In this document: positions 45,492 to 54,885 of the stretch, in pieces | Numbering within the stretch: position 1 is the stretch's first letter | How the letters are laid out: the number at the start of each line of letters is the position of its first letter | NCBI GenBank assembly: GCA_021772335.1 | Contig: JAJFMD010000007.1 | Coordinates: 248,001-312,000 of the forward strand | Source: Chlamydiota bacterium | GTDB lineage: Bacteria; Chlamydiota; Chlamydiia; Chlamydiales; Rhabdochlamydiaceae | DNA length: 64,000 bases | Reading direction: 5' to 3' | The notes under the pieces: model-generated | The model's database searches: none | Seen by the model: only the letters and a program-made list of their open reading frames with translations | Told to the model about the DNA's origin: nothing | Program-made: the position numbers and the translations under genes

Positions 45492-46302
45492 TCATTCTGA
45501 AGCGAGCATTGGAATTTTTGATTCTGGTGTAGGGGGTTTAACTGTACTACATGCAATAAAAAGGATTTTGCCACAGGAAAATCTAATTTATTTTGCCGAC
45601 TCTGCAAGACTCCCCTATGGATCCAAAAGCAATGAAACAATTTGTCAATATACGCTTGAAAGCGCTTTTTTTCTTCTCCAATACAACATTAAACTCCTTG
45701 TAATCGCTTGCCATACTGCTTGCACGGCTGCATTAAAAAGCTTAAGAACCCAGTTCAATATTCCCGTTGTCGCTATTACAGAAGCCGCTGTTGAACGTGT
45801 AAATGCAAATCAATCTTGGGAAAACATCGCCCTACTTGGAACAACAGCAACAATTCAATCTAAGTATTACCAAAACAATTTATCCAAATCAAAACAATTA
45901 TACTGTATCCCTTGCCCCCTATTTGTCCCGTTGATTGAAGAGGGATGCATAGATCATCCCCAAACAACACATGCAATTGAGCAATATCTAGACCCTATCA
46001 AAAACGCTCCAATTGACGCTCTACTGCTAGCTTGCACGCACTATCCTTTACTAAAAAATAAGCTGATGCAAGAGCTGAATAAATCAATCGATTTTATTGA
46101 TCCCGCAGAGGATTGCGCTCATCATATCAAAGCGATTTTAATACAGAATCACCTCATCAATGAGAACAATCCAAAACCATTCGAACGCTATTTTGTCTCA
46201 GATAATCCCTCAAAGTTCCAATCACTTAGCGAAGCACTCTTTTTAAATCCTATTGAGAAAGTTGAAGCAAAACTCTTGCAAAGATTGAATTTATTCGCTT
46301 AA
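45484..46302 (+). CDS. murI: Glutamate racemase
   Basis: 272 residues. IGIFDSGVGGLTVL at the N-terminus, FADSARLPYG near 37, the first catalytic Cys in IACHTACTAAL (C76) and the second in LLACTHYPLL near 181. The usual CNTA motif reads CHTA here, an Asn-to-His change next to the catalytic Cys. It would make D-glutamate for the peptidoglycan stem. C. trachomatis lacks murI and uses DapF instead (published), so a separate racemase marks this lineage as less reduced. The 8-bp overlap with the LysM gene ties it to the Tol-Pal operon. Confidence 0.92.
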   Translation: MNSHSEASIGIFDSGVGGLTVLHAIKRILPQENLIYFADSARLPYGSKSNETICQYTLESAFFLLQYNIKLLVIACHTACTAALKSLRTQFNIPVVAITEAAVERVNANQSWENIALLGTTATIQSKYYQNNLSKSKQLYCIPCPLFVPLIEEGCIDHPQTTHAIEQYLDPIKNAPIDALLLACTHYPLLKNKLMQELNKSIDFIDPAEDCAHHIKAILIQNHLINENNPKPFERYFVSDNPSKFQSLSEALFLNPIEKVEAKLLQRLNLFA

Positions 46303-46346
46303 CTTCTTAGAATCAGCATTTTTCTTACTTCTTTAAGGTCAGTTTT

Positions 46347-47066
46347 ATGAGCCAAAAAAAACGCATTTTGTTAATCGAAGACGAAGAAGACATTGCAGCA
46401 TTGATAAAGCTACAAGCAGAAGTGTCTAACTACAAACTCCATGTCGAAGTCGATGGAATCAATGGCTTTCGTGCTGTCGAGAGAGAAAAACCTGATCTTG
46501 TGATTATAGATATCATGCTTCCAGGCCAGAATGGGCTTGATGTATGCCGCAAAATTAAAAGTAATCAAGAATTAAAAAATATTCCCGTCATTATTCTCTC
46601 CGCAAGACAAGAAGAAATCGATGTGTTGCTTGGTTTAGAGCTTGGAGCTGACGACTATGTCGCTAAACCATTTTCTCCAAAAGTTCTTTTCTCCCGAATT
46701 CGAGCTGTTTTAAGACGTGGTAAAGACTCAGATAAAACACCAAATGTATTAACGTTTGGTAATTATATCCTTGAGGTTGACCGCTATCTTTTACGCACAG
46801 GAAATAAAATCATCCCCCTTACTCTCTCAGAATTTGGCATTCTTTGTCGCCTTCTTGGCCATAGAGGTCAAGTGCTTAGCAGGAATCAATTGCTCGATGA
46901 TGTCAATAATGATGATGCAATGATTGTCGATCGAAATATTGATGTTCATATCGCTTCTTTGCGCAAAAAGCTCGGTCCCAATTTTCAATGGATTGAAACA
47001 GTGAGAGGAATTGGATATCGCTTTAGGGAAGAGGATGCGGTTCTTTACGAAGAGCAACGCGTTTAA
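46347..47066 (+). CDS. Orphan OmpR/PhoB-family response regulator
   Basis: 239 residues. The receiver (1-120) has the acid pocket E11-D12, the phospho-acceptor D55 in IIDIMLPG, S85 and the conserved K107 in VAKPF, so it looks phosphorylatable. The winged-helix output domain (about 135-232) has LTLSEFGILCRLLGHRGQVLSRNQLL and DRNIDVHIASLRKKLG. No sensor kinase is adjacent. The chlamydial relative ChxR lacks this phosphorylation site, so this one is canonical. Its last 44 bp overlap the convergent rqcH gene. Confidence 0.93.
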   Translation: MSQKKRILLIEDEEDIAALIKLQAEVSNYKLHVEVDGINGFRAVEREKPDLVIIDIMLPGQNGLDVCRKIKSNQELKNIPVIILSARQEEIDVLLGLELGADDYVAKPFSPKVLFSRIRAVLRRGKDSDKTPNVLTFGNYILEVDRYLLRTGNKIIPLTLSEFGILCRLLGHRGQVLSRNQLLDDVNNDDAMIVDRNIDVHIASLRKKLGPNFQWIETVRGIGYRFREEDAVLYEEQRV

Positions 47067-48351
47067 ATCTCATAGGATCAAAACGCACACGTATTTTTTT
47101 ATGTTTCCCTAACCGCGCACTACCAGGCTTGCCCCCGCGCATTTTGTGAACTTCTTTACTTTTTGTCACAATGACGTCTGCCTCTTTTTCTCCTTGAGCT
47201 TTGCTGTAATGTACTGCAATTTGCATAGCGTCATCTAAAGTTTCCTTATCGACCTCATTAGAGCGTATGATGACATGGGAACCTGGATAATCAGCACAGT
47301 GTAGCCACGTGTCATTCCCCCTAGCAAATCGAAAAGAGAGTTCCTCATTTTGTTTAGCATTCATCCCAACATAAATTGCTAATCCACTCTCGCTATAATA
47401 ACAACGAAAAGGAACCTTTTGTTTCTTTACCTTTTTTATAGGTGATTTAACTTCAAAAGCATCCAAATCTTCCGCTTCTTCCACCTGCCTAATTTTCTGA
47501 GCAAGTAAATCAATTTCCTTTTGCGCCTGCTCCTTTAAGATAACAGCATGCTTTGCTCCCTCTTTTAGCTTGCGTACCTTTCGAAATTTTTTCTCTAGCT
47601 GTTTGGTTAAAGAAATATTCTCTTCAAGATCGATTTCCAAATCTTGACCTGTTTCCCAATCCAATAAAGATATTTTCTTCATTCCTGGTTTGATCTGATG
47701 AAAATGGCTTTGTAACAATTGAGCTTCTTTATAAATTTGTTCAGCCCGCTTGGGACCATTGAGCTGCTCTTCATATCGCTCCAGCAATTTCTTTAGTTTT
47801 TCTCTCTTCTGATCCAATCGCTCTAAAATCAATAATTTGCGCCTTTCAACATCACTCTTAAGAAACCGCTTCTCAATTTCTTGAGAAGTCACTTCTTGTA
47901 TGTTTATTTCCTGAGTGACTTTTTTCTCAGGAAAATCGTATCTTTTCCCCACTAAATGTGGTGTGCATAGTATGTGCTGATTTTCATCAATCAGAACGAT
48001 TTTTCCACGTCGTGGAATCAATTCGATGATAAGCCTCTTCTGTAGATTCCCTTTTATCAAAGATAAAACAACGATGCGATCAGAATTCATGAGATTCACA
48101 TCGTCTACTTGAAAATTGAGCAGTGATTTATTGAGACAGTTTGTAAAAGGTGTCACTGCACCTTGCTGCAACCCTTGAGATAGATGGATCGTTTCAAAAG
48201 GATATTTCAAAGCAATTATGAGCTTTTTCCCATCACTAAAAATCAGAACCCACTGTTTTTCTGAGATTTGTTTAACATCCAACAGCTTTTTTTCTTTGAG
48301 TTCGCGATCGATTTCACGAGAAAGAGAGGCAATTTCAGACAAACTCAACAT
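47023..48351 (-). CDS. rqcH: NFACT/RqcH-family ribosome quality-control protein, short form
   Basis: 442 residues from the ATG at 48351, with GGAG 6 nt upstream; the frame is open to 48456 but that part is not family-like. A shortened N-terminal NFACT domain (about 1-160), a long coiled-coil middle (about 165-310) and the NFACT-R domain with FRCYYSESGLAIYVGMNAKQNEELSFR near 330 and ARGNDTWLHCADYPGSHVIIRS. RqcH binds stalled 50S subunits and adds alanine tails. The N-domain is shorter than in B. subtilis, so some activities may be lost; a fibronectin-binding role is historic and doubtful. Confidence 0.88.
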   Translation of the reverse strand: MLSLSEIASLSREIDRELKEKKLLDVKQISEKQWVLIFSDGKKLIIALKYPFETIHLSQGLQQGAVTPFTNCLNKSLLNFQVDDVNLMNSDRIVVLSLIKGNLQKRLIIELIPRRGKIVLIDENQHILCTPHLVGKRYDFPEKKVTQEINIQEVTSQEIEKRFLKSDVERRKLLILERLDQKREKLKKLLERYEEQLNGPKRAEQIYKEAQLLQSHFHQIKPGMKKISLLDWETGQDLEIDLEENISLTKQLEKKFRKVRKLKEGAKHAVILKEQAQKEIDLLAQKIRQVEEAEDLDAFEVKSPIKKVKKQKVPFRCYYSESGLAIYVGMNAKQNEELSFRFARGNDTWLHCADYPGSHVIIRSNEVDKETLDDAMQIAVHYSKAQGEKEADVIVTKSKEVHKMRGGKPGSARLGKHKKIRVRFDPMRFKRVALRKEPHPLP

Positions 48352-48496
48352 TTTCTGCTCCAATAGTTTCAATAAGCTTAGGCAAATTAGGAAATATAAT
48401 TCACTAACTACTTGTTCAATTAAAAAAACCTTGCTAATCGACTTAACATAGTGCAAAAAATATTATACAGAAGCTAAGTAATAAATGAGGCTATAT

Positions 48497-48949
48497 ATGA
48501 AAAATGCAACAGTCTTTATTGGTTCTATCGCTCTACTACTTTCCTCTTGTGAAACACACACAGGAACAGGAGCCTTAGCCGGAGGAGCTCTAGGAGCCGG
48601 AACAGGTGCAATTATTGGAGGAGGGAAGGGAGCTGCAATTGGTGGAGCTGTCGGAGCTTTAGGCGGAGGGCTTGTTGGCGCAGCACTCGATGCACAAGAT
48701 CGCAAAATCATGGAGCAACAAAGCCCACAAACTCTAAATCGCATAGACAGCGCGCAACAATTATCGATAGCTGATGTCAGATCGATGCACGATGCTGGAT
48801 TAAATGAAAATGTCATTATCAGTCAAATTCAAGCAACAGGCAGCATCTACTATTTAAGCTCTCAAGAGATTATCGATCTCAAAAATGCTGGAGTGCCGCA
48901 AAAGGTGATCAACTACATGATTCAAACTGGTCAATCTGGCGGGTATTAA
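48497..48949 (+). CDS. Glycine-zipper lipoprotein
   Basis: 150 residues from the ATG at 48497 (GAGG 8 nt upstream; the ATG at 48485 overlaps that site). The lipobox is LLLSSC, followed by a glycine-zipper of the pattern GGALGAGTGAIIGGGKGAAI near 28-68, a helical hinge and a C-terminal half with DVRSMHDAGLNENVIISQI and DLKNAGVPQKVINYM, two copies of a short motif. Glycine-zipper lipoproteins sit in or near the outer membrane. The precise role is unknown. Confidence 0.82.
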   Translation: MKNATVFIGSIALLLSSCETHTGTGALAGGALGAGTGAIIGGGKGAAIGGAVGALGGGLVGAALDAQDRKIMEQQSPQTLNRIDSAQQLSIADVRSMHDAGLNENVIISQIQATGSIYYLSSQEIIDLKNAGVPQKVINYMIQTGQSGGY

Positions 48950-49026
48950 TCACAATGTATAGTTCACATTTCGCTTAAATTAGACATGCGTTAACATGAC
49001 GACACACCATATTTTGTCGTGAAATT

Positions 49027-50064
49027 ATGTTACCACCGCCTACACAAGAAACTATTGAACCCGAAAAGCTTCAGCAAGAGATTGAAGCGATATGTCAATA
49101 TACTTTAAAAAAAACACGTAAAACCCTGCTGTCTTACTCTTGTTTTCATCTCGGCGCATTTGCATTTCTTGCACTTCAACTCATTGCTGTTTTATTTTCG
49201 CTTGCAACATTTTCACAAAATATTTCTGCCGCTTTCTTCATCGCCTCGCTTTTTTTATCGAGCTTTTCCTACATGATTTTACTGTTTTATTTTCAGGCAA
49301 AAAAACCTGATCAATTTTTGCACCTGCAAAAGAACTATTTAGAACAAATTGAAAAAATCATTCCTTTTAGTAATGGTGACTCTGAATATCATATGGCGGT
49401 ATCTCAAGCGATCTATCGACTCGTCGAACGTTTAGAAAATAGCGAATACACCCTGTTCTTTTTTTCGAAAACAAAACGCTCCTCTTCAATATTCATGCAA
49501 AAACTCAGTGCCTTCTTACATTGGAAAGATCTGCTTAGAATCAAAGAGCTTCTTTTATCATCGTCAATCGAAGAGTTAATCCAACTTGTTAAATCAGAAC
49601 CAATAGATTTAGAAGCTCATGCTTCTTTAGCTGAAGCACACCTCAATTTAGGAAAAACATATCTCGATCCGCGTAAAAAACATCCCCATATTGATTTTCC
49701 TTGGATCCCCAAGGACTATGCCAATCCTTTAATGGAAAAAAAGTTTCGTTTTGCAGCGCAACGGGCTATTGAGGAATTTAAGATCCTCGATGAATATGTC
49801 CCACACGATCCTTGGGTTCATGCACAACTAGCAAATATCTATCACGATTTAGAAATGATTAAGCAAGAAATCGGAGAATATGAAAAAATTCTAGAAATTG
49901 CGCCTAATGACAAGCAGGTTCTATTTCGTCTTGGCATACTCTATTTTCAACAAGGTCATAATGCCAAAGGCTTGCATATCTATAGAAAACTCAAAGACAA
50001 TCAAGAAGATATTGCTGCTGAATTGATCTCTTACTATGGTGGCGCTCCGCTGTCTGTCGATTAA
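49027..50064 (+). CDS. Membrane protein with TPR-like C-terminal half
   Basis: 345 residues. Two close membrane helices (about 38-65 and 68-92) follow an acidic start. The rest is helical, with TPR-like units: EAHASLAEAHLNLGKTYLDP near 200, DPWVHAQLANIYHDLEMIKQEIGEYEKIL near 258 and DKQVLFRLGILYFQQGHNAKGLHIYRKL near 292. No ribosome site is visible before the ATG. A weak ACGACA/TGTCGT hairpin lies just before it. It appears to open a three-gene membrane module with the two large genes downstream. Confidence 0.82.
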   Translation: MLPPPTQETIEPEKLQQEIEAICQYTLKKTRKTLLSYSCFHLGAFAFLALQLIAVLFSLATFSQNISAAFFIASLFLSSFSYMILLFYFQAKKPDQFLHLQKNYLEQIEKIIPFSNGDSEYHMAVSQAIYRLVERLENSEYTLFFFSKTKRSSSIFMQKLSAFLHWKDLLRIKELLLSSSIEELIQLVKSEPIDLEAHASLAEAHLNLGKTYLDPRKKHPHIDFPWIPKDYANPLMEKKFRFAAQRAIEEFKILDEYVPHDPWVHAQLANIYHDLEMIKQEIGEYEKILEIAPNDKQVLFRLGILYFQQGHNAKGLHIYRKLKDNQEDIAAELISYYGGAPLSVD

Positions 50065-50143
50065 AAATCACAAAAATGATTTGCCCATTTCGTCTTCAAG
50101 ACTATAATTGCGAAAAACTACCAAAGAGATGAGGAAAAATAAC

Positions 50144-52957
50144 ATGAAACTCCCTGATAGATGCTCCTTTTTCGCTCAATTTTCTCGTAAATTTATTACG
50201 ACATCATGCCTTTCATTAACTTTAGTTTCGTTCACTTCTAATAAACACTCCCTAGCTGATGCCCATTTGCACATCCGCAGAATTATAGACTATTGGAAAG
50301 AAGGGGACTACAAAACAGCTAAAAGCCATATTCTTGACTTTTTTAACATCTATCCTCAAACAGAATTTACCGATGAACTATTAACAATGCTCGGCGACCT
50401 CTATTTTCAAGAGAGTGCCTACGATTTAGCAATCGATGCATATCAGAAAATTAAAGAGCCAAAATATCGCGAAAAATCATTCGTCAATTTGATGCAATCC
50501 TATTTCGAACTCAACAACTATCAACCAGTCATTGAAATGGGTCAGGATTATCTCAAGCAAGCGAAAAATAATGATTTAAATATCGAAAAAGTACGCTTTA
50601 TGTTTTCTCAATCTGCTTCAAAGCAGGCAGGAATCACCTCAGATAGCTTAGAACAGAAATCTCTAGCCGAGCTCGCAAGACCTCATCACCTTATGCTATT
50701 AAATTCCCGCTACCATGATTTTAGTTTAGCGCAGCTTGCAGAAACATACCGTCTTTTAGGCGAATATGAAGCCGCAGCAGAGCGCTATAAAGAACTTGCT
50801 GAAGCTCTACCAGAAAGAAAGGCAGAACTACTCATGCGCGTTGCGGATTTGCAAACGCACTTCAATCGCGATCTTGCGATTGATACCTTTGCCAAAATTT
50901 TTCCACTAGGAGGCGATAAAGCGCAACAAGCTGCATACAATCAAATGCTCTTACTTTATCAAAATAAAGAGTTTAAGCGCCTGATTGGCAAGAGAGACGA
51001 AATTGCTAAATATCTTAATGCAAAGGACAGTGAGATATTTGACTATTTGATTGGACAAAGTTATTTCCAAATTGATGAGTATCAAAATGCGATTACTCCT
51101 CTACTCAATTTTGCAATGAATAGTTCTTCATTGACTCCAGAAGTCAAAAATGCCCTTCTCTGTCTTGCATTGTGTTCTGAAAAAACAAGCGATGTCGATA
51201 CTTTAGAGCGCATATTAAACCAAATGCGCACACTATTTCCTAAAGACGAAGAATTTGCTCAATCTTTGATTCTTCATGCAAAACTTTGTCATCAAAGTAG
51301 CGATCTCTCCTCTGCTCAAAAAAGCTTAGAAGAACTTTTAGAAAAATTTCCAGATCACCCTAATCAAGACAATATTCTCTTTGACTACGCTCTTCTTTTA
51401 GCAAAAAAAGAAGCCTATGACGAAGGTAGATCAGCTTTTGCTCATTACTTAAACACCTATCCCGATAGCGCAAAGAGTCATCTCGCTTGGAAATACCTAC
51501 TAAACTGCTCAATTCAAGATCTCCAGAAAGCTGAGGAAAATAATATTGAAGAGAAAAAGAAACAGTGCATTTCAGATATGGCAGCGGTTCTCGAACAAAA
51601 AGAGGTTTTAACTGATCAAGAAAGAGCGCGATATCAATTTCTACTCTCTAAAAATCTCTATGAAACCGAAAACTACGCCGAAGCAATTGCCCAACTCAAA
51701 TATTATATTTCAAATTACTCTGAACATGAACACATTGCCGACGCCTATCTCCTTCTTGGGATGGCAAAACTCGATTCTAAAAAAGATTGGAAAGGTTTTG
51801 TCAATGACGCAGAAAAAGCGCTAACTCTTAATCCAGAGCTCAAAGAAAACCACCTCGTTCATCTACACTTATTCAATGCATACATTCAGTTGAAAGAAGA
51901 TAATGATGGAAAAGATGAGCAGTATGATGAAAACGCAGCACAGCACTTATTATCATCATTTTACACCAAATCTGCTCAGATTAAACCTTCAAATCTTTTA
52001 TGGCTCGCCAACTATTATTACGACCAATTCCAAACTTTCCGTATAGCAAATAGTGAGCTCTTTGTTAAGCCCTCTACAACAACAATGCCATATATCGAGC
52101 AAGCACTTGATATCTACAGCAGTTTATTTTCTTCTGATGCAGAAGGTTTAATGATTACTGCAGATACAAGCTACCTCGAAGAAGAAGTATTGAAGTTTAC
52201 AGAATTGCTAGAATATAAGGGGCAATTTGAAAAGAAACTACGCTGTCTTAGCGCTCTTGTAGCAACAGAAAAAGGATTGCCTGAAGCTGACTGGAAATTC
52301 CAACGTCACGTGCTCTTTGAACTGGGAAAAACCCATGAGAAACTTGGAAATATCAATGAAGCGATCGAAGCATATGATTTTTTAGTTGAATCATCTTCGC
52401 ACATCAGTTCATACCACGCTTACGCGGCCTGTTTGCATAAGAGCTGTTTACGATTGAAGCAAATCCCTGCAGGTGAATTTAACGAAAATAACTTGCAGGT
52501 CTTATCGACTCTCAATAGCTTCAAAGATCTACAAATTAAACGAAAGCTCCATTCTGAGCCAATTCATCTTGAAGCTGCGATTGAATATGTTGAACTTAAA
52601 GCAAAACTTACAGCTGTCGATGATCGACTAAAACGAACAATTGTGCTCTATCAATGCTTACAAAGCGATTTTCTAGCAGAAAATGATCCAATTTCAGCAG
52701 ACTATAATGCTGCAAAAAACTATTTTCCTGAAAAGGATGCTACTTTAAATGAATATATGACCTTTATCGATATGCAAATCGCTTTTCTCGAAGAGAAACG
52801 CGCTACAGAAAATAACCAAACAGATTTGATAGCAAAATTTAACAAAATTGCATGCTCTAAACTGGCAGAATTGCAATCAAAAGAAGCACATTTATCTCCT
52901 TATTTATTGACACGACTTCATCGAGTTGTTAAGGATCAAACAAATGACACGGATTAA
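50144..52957 (+). CDS. Large exported TPR-repeat protein
   Basis: 937 residues from the ATG at 50144 (AGGA upstream); TTG at 50108 and ATG at 50129 are alternatives. A signal-like segment FITTSCLSLTLVSF is followed by HSLADA, a plausible cleavage site. Many TPR units follow, for example EFTDELLTMLGDLYFQESAYDLAIDAYQKI, LAQLAETYRLLGEYEAAAERYKELAEALPE, NILFDYALLLAKKEAYDEGRSAFAHYLNTYPDS and AEAIAQLKYYISNYSEHEHIADAYLLLGMAKLD. TPR solenoids scaffold protein complexes; here probably in the periplasm. It ends 14 bp before the VWA gene. Confidence 0.85.
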   Translation: MKLPDRCSFFAQFSRKFITTSCLSLTLVSFTSNKHSLADAHLHIRRIIDYWKEGDYKTAKSHILDFFNIYPQTEFTDELLTMLGDLYFQESAYDLAIDAYQKIKEPKYREKSFVNLMQSYFELNNYQPVIEMGQDYLKQAKNNDLNIEKVRFMFSQSASKQAGITSDSLEQKSLAELARPHHLMLLNSRYHDFSLAQLAETYRLLGEYEAAAERYKELAEALPERKAELLMRVADLQTHFNRDLAIDTFAKIFPLGGDKAQQAAYNQMLLLYQNKEFKRLIGKRDEIAKYLNAKDSEIFDYLIGQSYFQIDEYQNAITPLLNFAMNSSSLTPEVKNALLCLALCSEKTSDVDTLERILNQMRTLFPKDEEFAQSLILHAKLCHQSSDLSSAQKSLEELLEKFPDHPNQDNILFDYALLLAKKEAYDEGRSAFAHYLNTYPDSAKSHLAWKYLLNCSIQDLQKAEENNIEEKKKQCISDMAAVLEQKEVLTDQERARYQFLLSKNLYETENYAEAIAQLKYYISNYSEHEHIADAYLLLGMAKLDSKKDWKGFVNDAEKALTLNPELKENHLVHLHLFNAYIQLKEDNDGKDEQYDENAAQHLLSSFYTKSAQIKPSNLLWLANYYYDQFQTFRIANSELFVKPSTTTMPYIEQALDIYSSLFSSDAEGLMITADTSYLEEEVLKFTELLEYKGQFEKKLRCLSALVATEKGLPEADWKFQRHVLFELGKTHEKLGNINEAIEAYDFLVESSSHISSYHAYAACLHKSCLRLKQIPAGEFNENNLQVLSTLNSFKDLQIKRKLHSEPIHLEAAIEYVELKAKLTAVDDRLKRTIVLYQCLQSDFLAENDPISADYNAAKNYFPEKDATLNEYMTFIDMQIAFLEEKRATENNQTDLIAKFNKIACSKLAELQSKEAHLSPYLLTRLHRVVKDQTNDTD

Positions 52958-52971
52958 ATCGAGCAAAGTAA

Positions 52972-54885
52972 ATGCAGAGCATCATCGCTTTATATCATAA
53001 GCTCAAGAGCAAATCGCTTTGGACAAAGTGCATACTTGTCTCGATTTGTCTGCACCTTGTGTTGCTTGCAATTTTTTTTAAGTTAAATGTTGATATGAAG
53101 GCTCCCAAGCCTACTTTATTTAATTCAAATCAGCTAACTTCTAACCCTACCTTGCCACAGCCAACTTCTTATCTTGTTGATAACAATAAGAAAATACACG
53201 ATTTCTTCAGCGAATTTGTCTCTCCTTCATCACAATTTCATCATCCTTATGATTATAAAGTGTGTTTATCAAAAGACCCTTGCAGGCCAACTCTAGAAGA
53301 GGCTCGTCAATGCGTACCAGAGCCTCTTGTTATTACTAAGTTTGACGAGCCTTGTGATCCAACTTTCTCATCCTCGCAACTTTCCTTAAGCACTACAGAA
53401 GAACATATTGATTATCACTCTTATCTTTATGAAGATATCTCTGAGCAACAGCCTCACATAGAAAAAGAAGATCGATGGCACAGTATAGCTGAAATTCTCT
53501 GTCAATCAGCATTTGTTCATGAAGAAGAAGAGAGCGAACCAATTCTTACCTTTGATCAAAGTTATCACTCTGAGCTGGAGGAAAGGATTGTTGGCACTCA
53601 TGAAACATTGCAAAACTTGGGTATTTTATCAGAGACTGAGAGTCTTTCATTGCCCGATATTGTGACGCAAGAAGATCCTTTTAATTCTCTTAATCCATCA
53701 CCAACTCTTCCGTTATTGCTCCCAGAAATTACACACGCTCTCTATACTTCTCTCGACACCCTGATTGCTGTCCATCACGAAAATGCGCATCTTCAAAAAA
53801 ATGGGATCGCTCTAAGCGCTAATCCTTACTCTATTAAGGATAAATTAGCTCTAGTAGGCTGGAACGATTACTTCTCTATTACACCCTATATCGGTGAAAA
53901 AAATGAGGAAGGGCGCTATCCCTTTGCACTCATTGTGAAACCAGCAAGCGACATGCAAGCCTTTGTAATGAAGCAAAACTTTTTGTTCTTAATTGACCGC
54001 TCTAATTCAATTGAACGCCATCGCTACAACTCATTTAAAAAGGCCGTTCTTAAGTCATTATCTGCACTTAGTGAAAATGACAATTTTAATATCTGCATCT
54101 TCGATGAGAAAATCAGTCGCCTAAGCGATGATTACCTTCCACAAGGAAAAAACTCGATTGCAATGGCAGAAAAATTTCTTGATAAACAAGCATATAAAGG
54201 CTACTTCTCAGCTACGGACATTTATGAATCACTCAATAAGCTCATTCAAACTGATTTTCCTGAAAATGAAGTGACAACTGTGATTTTAATCAGTGACGGC
54301 GATACCTTATTATCAAAAGAAAAACAAAGAGATACGATCAAAGGTTGGCTTGAAAACCACCACCACCGCATCTCTTTATATTCTGCTGCTATTGGAAGAA
54401 AAAATAATCTATTTCTGCTCTCTCTTCTCAGCAGTTTATGCCGTGGAAATCTTATTCATTCTGACACCCACTCCTCTTTTCCTCGCAAACTTTCAAAACT
54501 CATCACTGATCTTAGACATCCAATTGCATCAGAAGTATCTGCAACAATTGTCACCAACGAGCAAGCCAATACAATACTTTATCAAAGCAATGCCTATTTC
54601 CCTACACTGCACTACGATGAATCCTATATTCTCTATGGAGAAACCACTAATCCTTCTTCACAAACATTCATTCTTCAAGCAAAGCAAAATGGAAATTGGA
54701 TCGCTCTACAAAAGCAAATTGATTTTGAAAATGCCTCTCCACTAAGTCCTGGGCTTACAAAAGAAGCAAAAGCTTCTAAATCAACGCTCTTTTTTGATCA
54801 TTTTATTCAAGAAGGAAAACATAGCGCTCTTGATCAAGCGCAAAAAGTTTTACAATCAATCGATCACATCGCTACTAGAGACTAA
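52972..54885 (+). CDS. Membrane-anchored VWA-domain protein
   Basis: 637 residues: one N-terminal membrane helix (CILVSICLHLVLLAIFF), a 280-residue low-conservation acidic linker rich in Glu, Ser and Pro, then a von Willebrand A domain. The MIDAS motif DxSxS is present as DRSNS near 340, with the Thr in SATDIY near 415 and the Asp in LISDGDT near 440. A C-terminal beta-rich part follows. Such proteins bind partners through a metal ion. It lies 14 bp after the TPR gene and directly adjoins rsmD (the next base after its stop is the rsmD ATG). Confidence 0.86.
   Translation: MQSIIALYHKLKSKSLWTKCILVSICLHLVLLAIFFKLNVDMKAPKPTLFNSNQLTSNPTLPQPTSYLVDNNKKIHDFFSEFVSPSSQFHHPYDYKVCLSKDPCRPTLEEARQCVPEPLVITKFDEPCDPTFSSSQLSLSTTEEHIDYHSYLYEDISEQQPHIEKEDRWHSIAEILCQSAFVHEEEESEPILTFDQSYHSELEERIVGTHETLQNLGILSETESLSLPDIVTQEDPFNSLNPSPTLPLLLPEITHALYTSLDTLIAVHHENAHLQKNGIALSANPYSIKDKLALVGWNDYFSITPYIGEKNEEGRYPFALIVKPASDMQAFVMKQNFLFLIDRSNSIERHRYNSFKKAVLKSLSALSENDNFNICIFDEKISRLSDDYLPQGKNSIAMAEKFLDKQAYKGYFSATDIYESLNKLIQTDFPENEVTTVILISDGDTLLSKEKQRDTIKGWLENHHHRISLYSAAIGRKNNLFLLSLLSSLCRGNLIHSDTHSSFPRKLSKLITDLRHPIASEVSATIVTNEQANTILYQSNAYFPTLHYDESYILYGETTNPSSQTFILQAKQNGNWIALQKQIDFENASPLSPGLTKEAKASKSTLFFDHFIQEGKHSALDQAQKVLQSIDHIATRD

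Noticed and set aside
48463-48816. 117-codon minus-strand ORF over the glycine-zipper lipoprotein
   Set aside because: The Pro/Ala-rich reading is the complement of Gly codons.
48999-49020. Small hairpin ACGACA/TGTCGT before the membrane TPR gene
   Set aside because: Only six base pairs and no T-run; too weak to call a terminator or riboswitch.
54293-54745. 150-codon plus-strand ORF inside the VWA gene
   Set aside because: Shadow frame; the main frame has the MIDAS motif and an uninterrupted domain.
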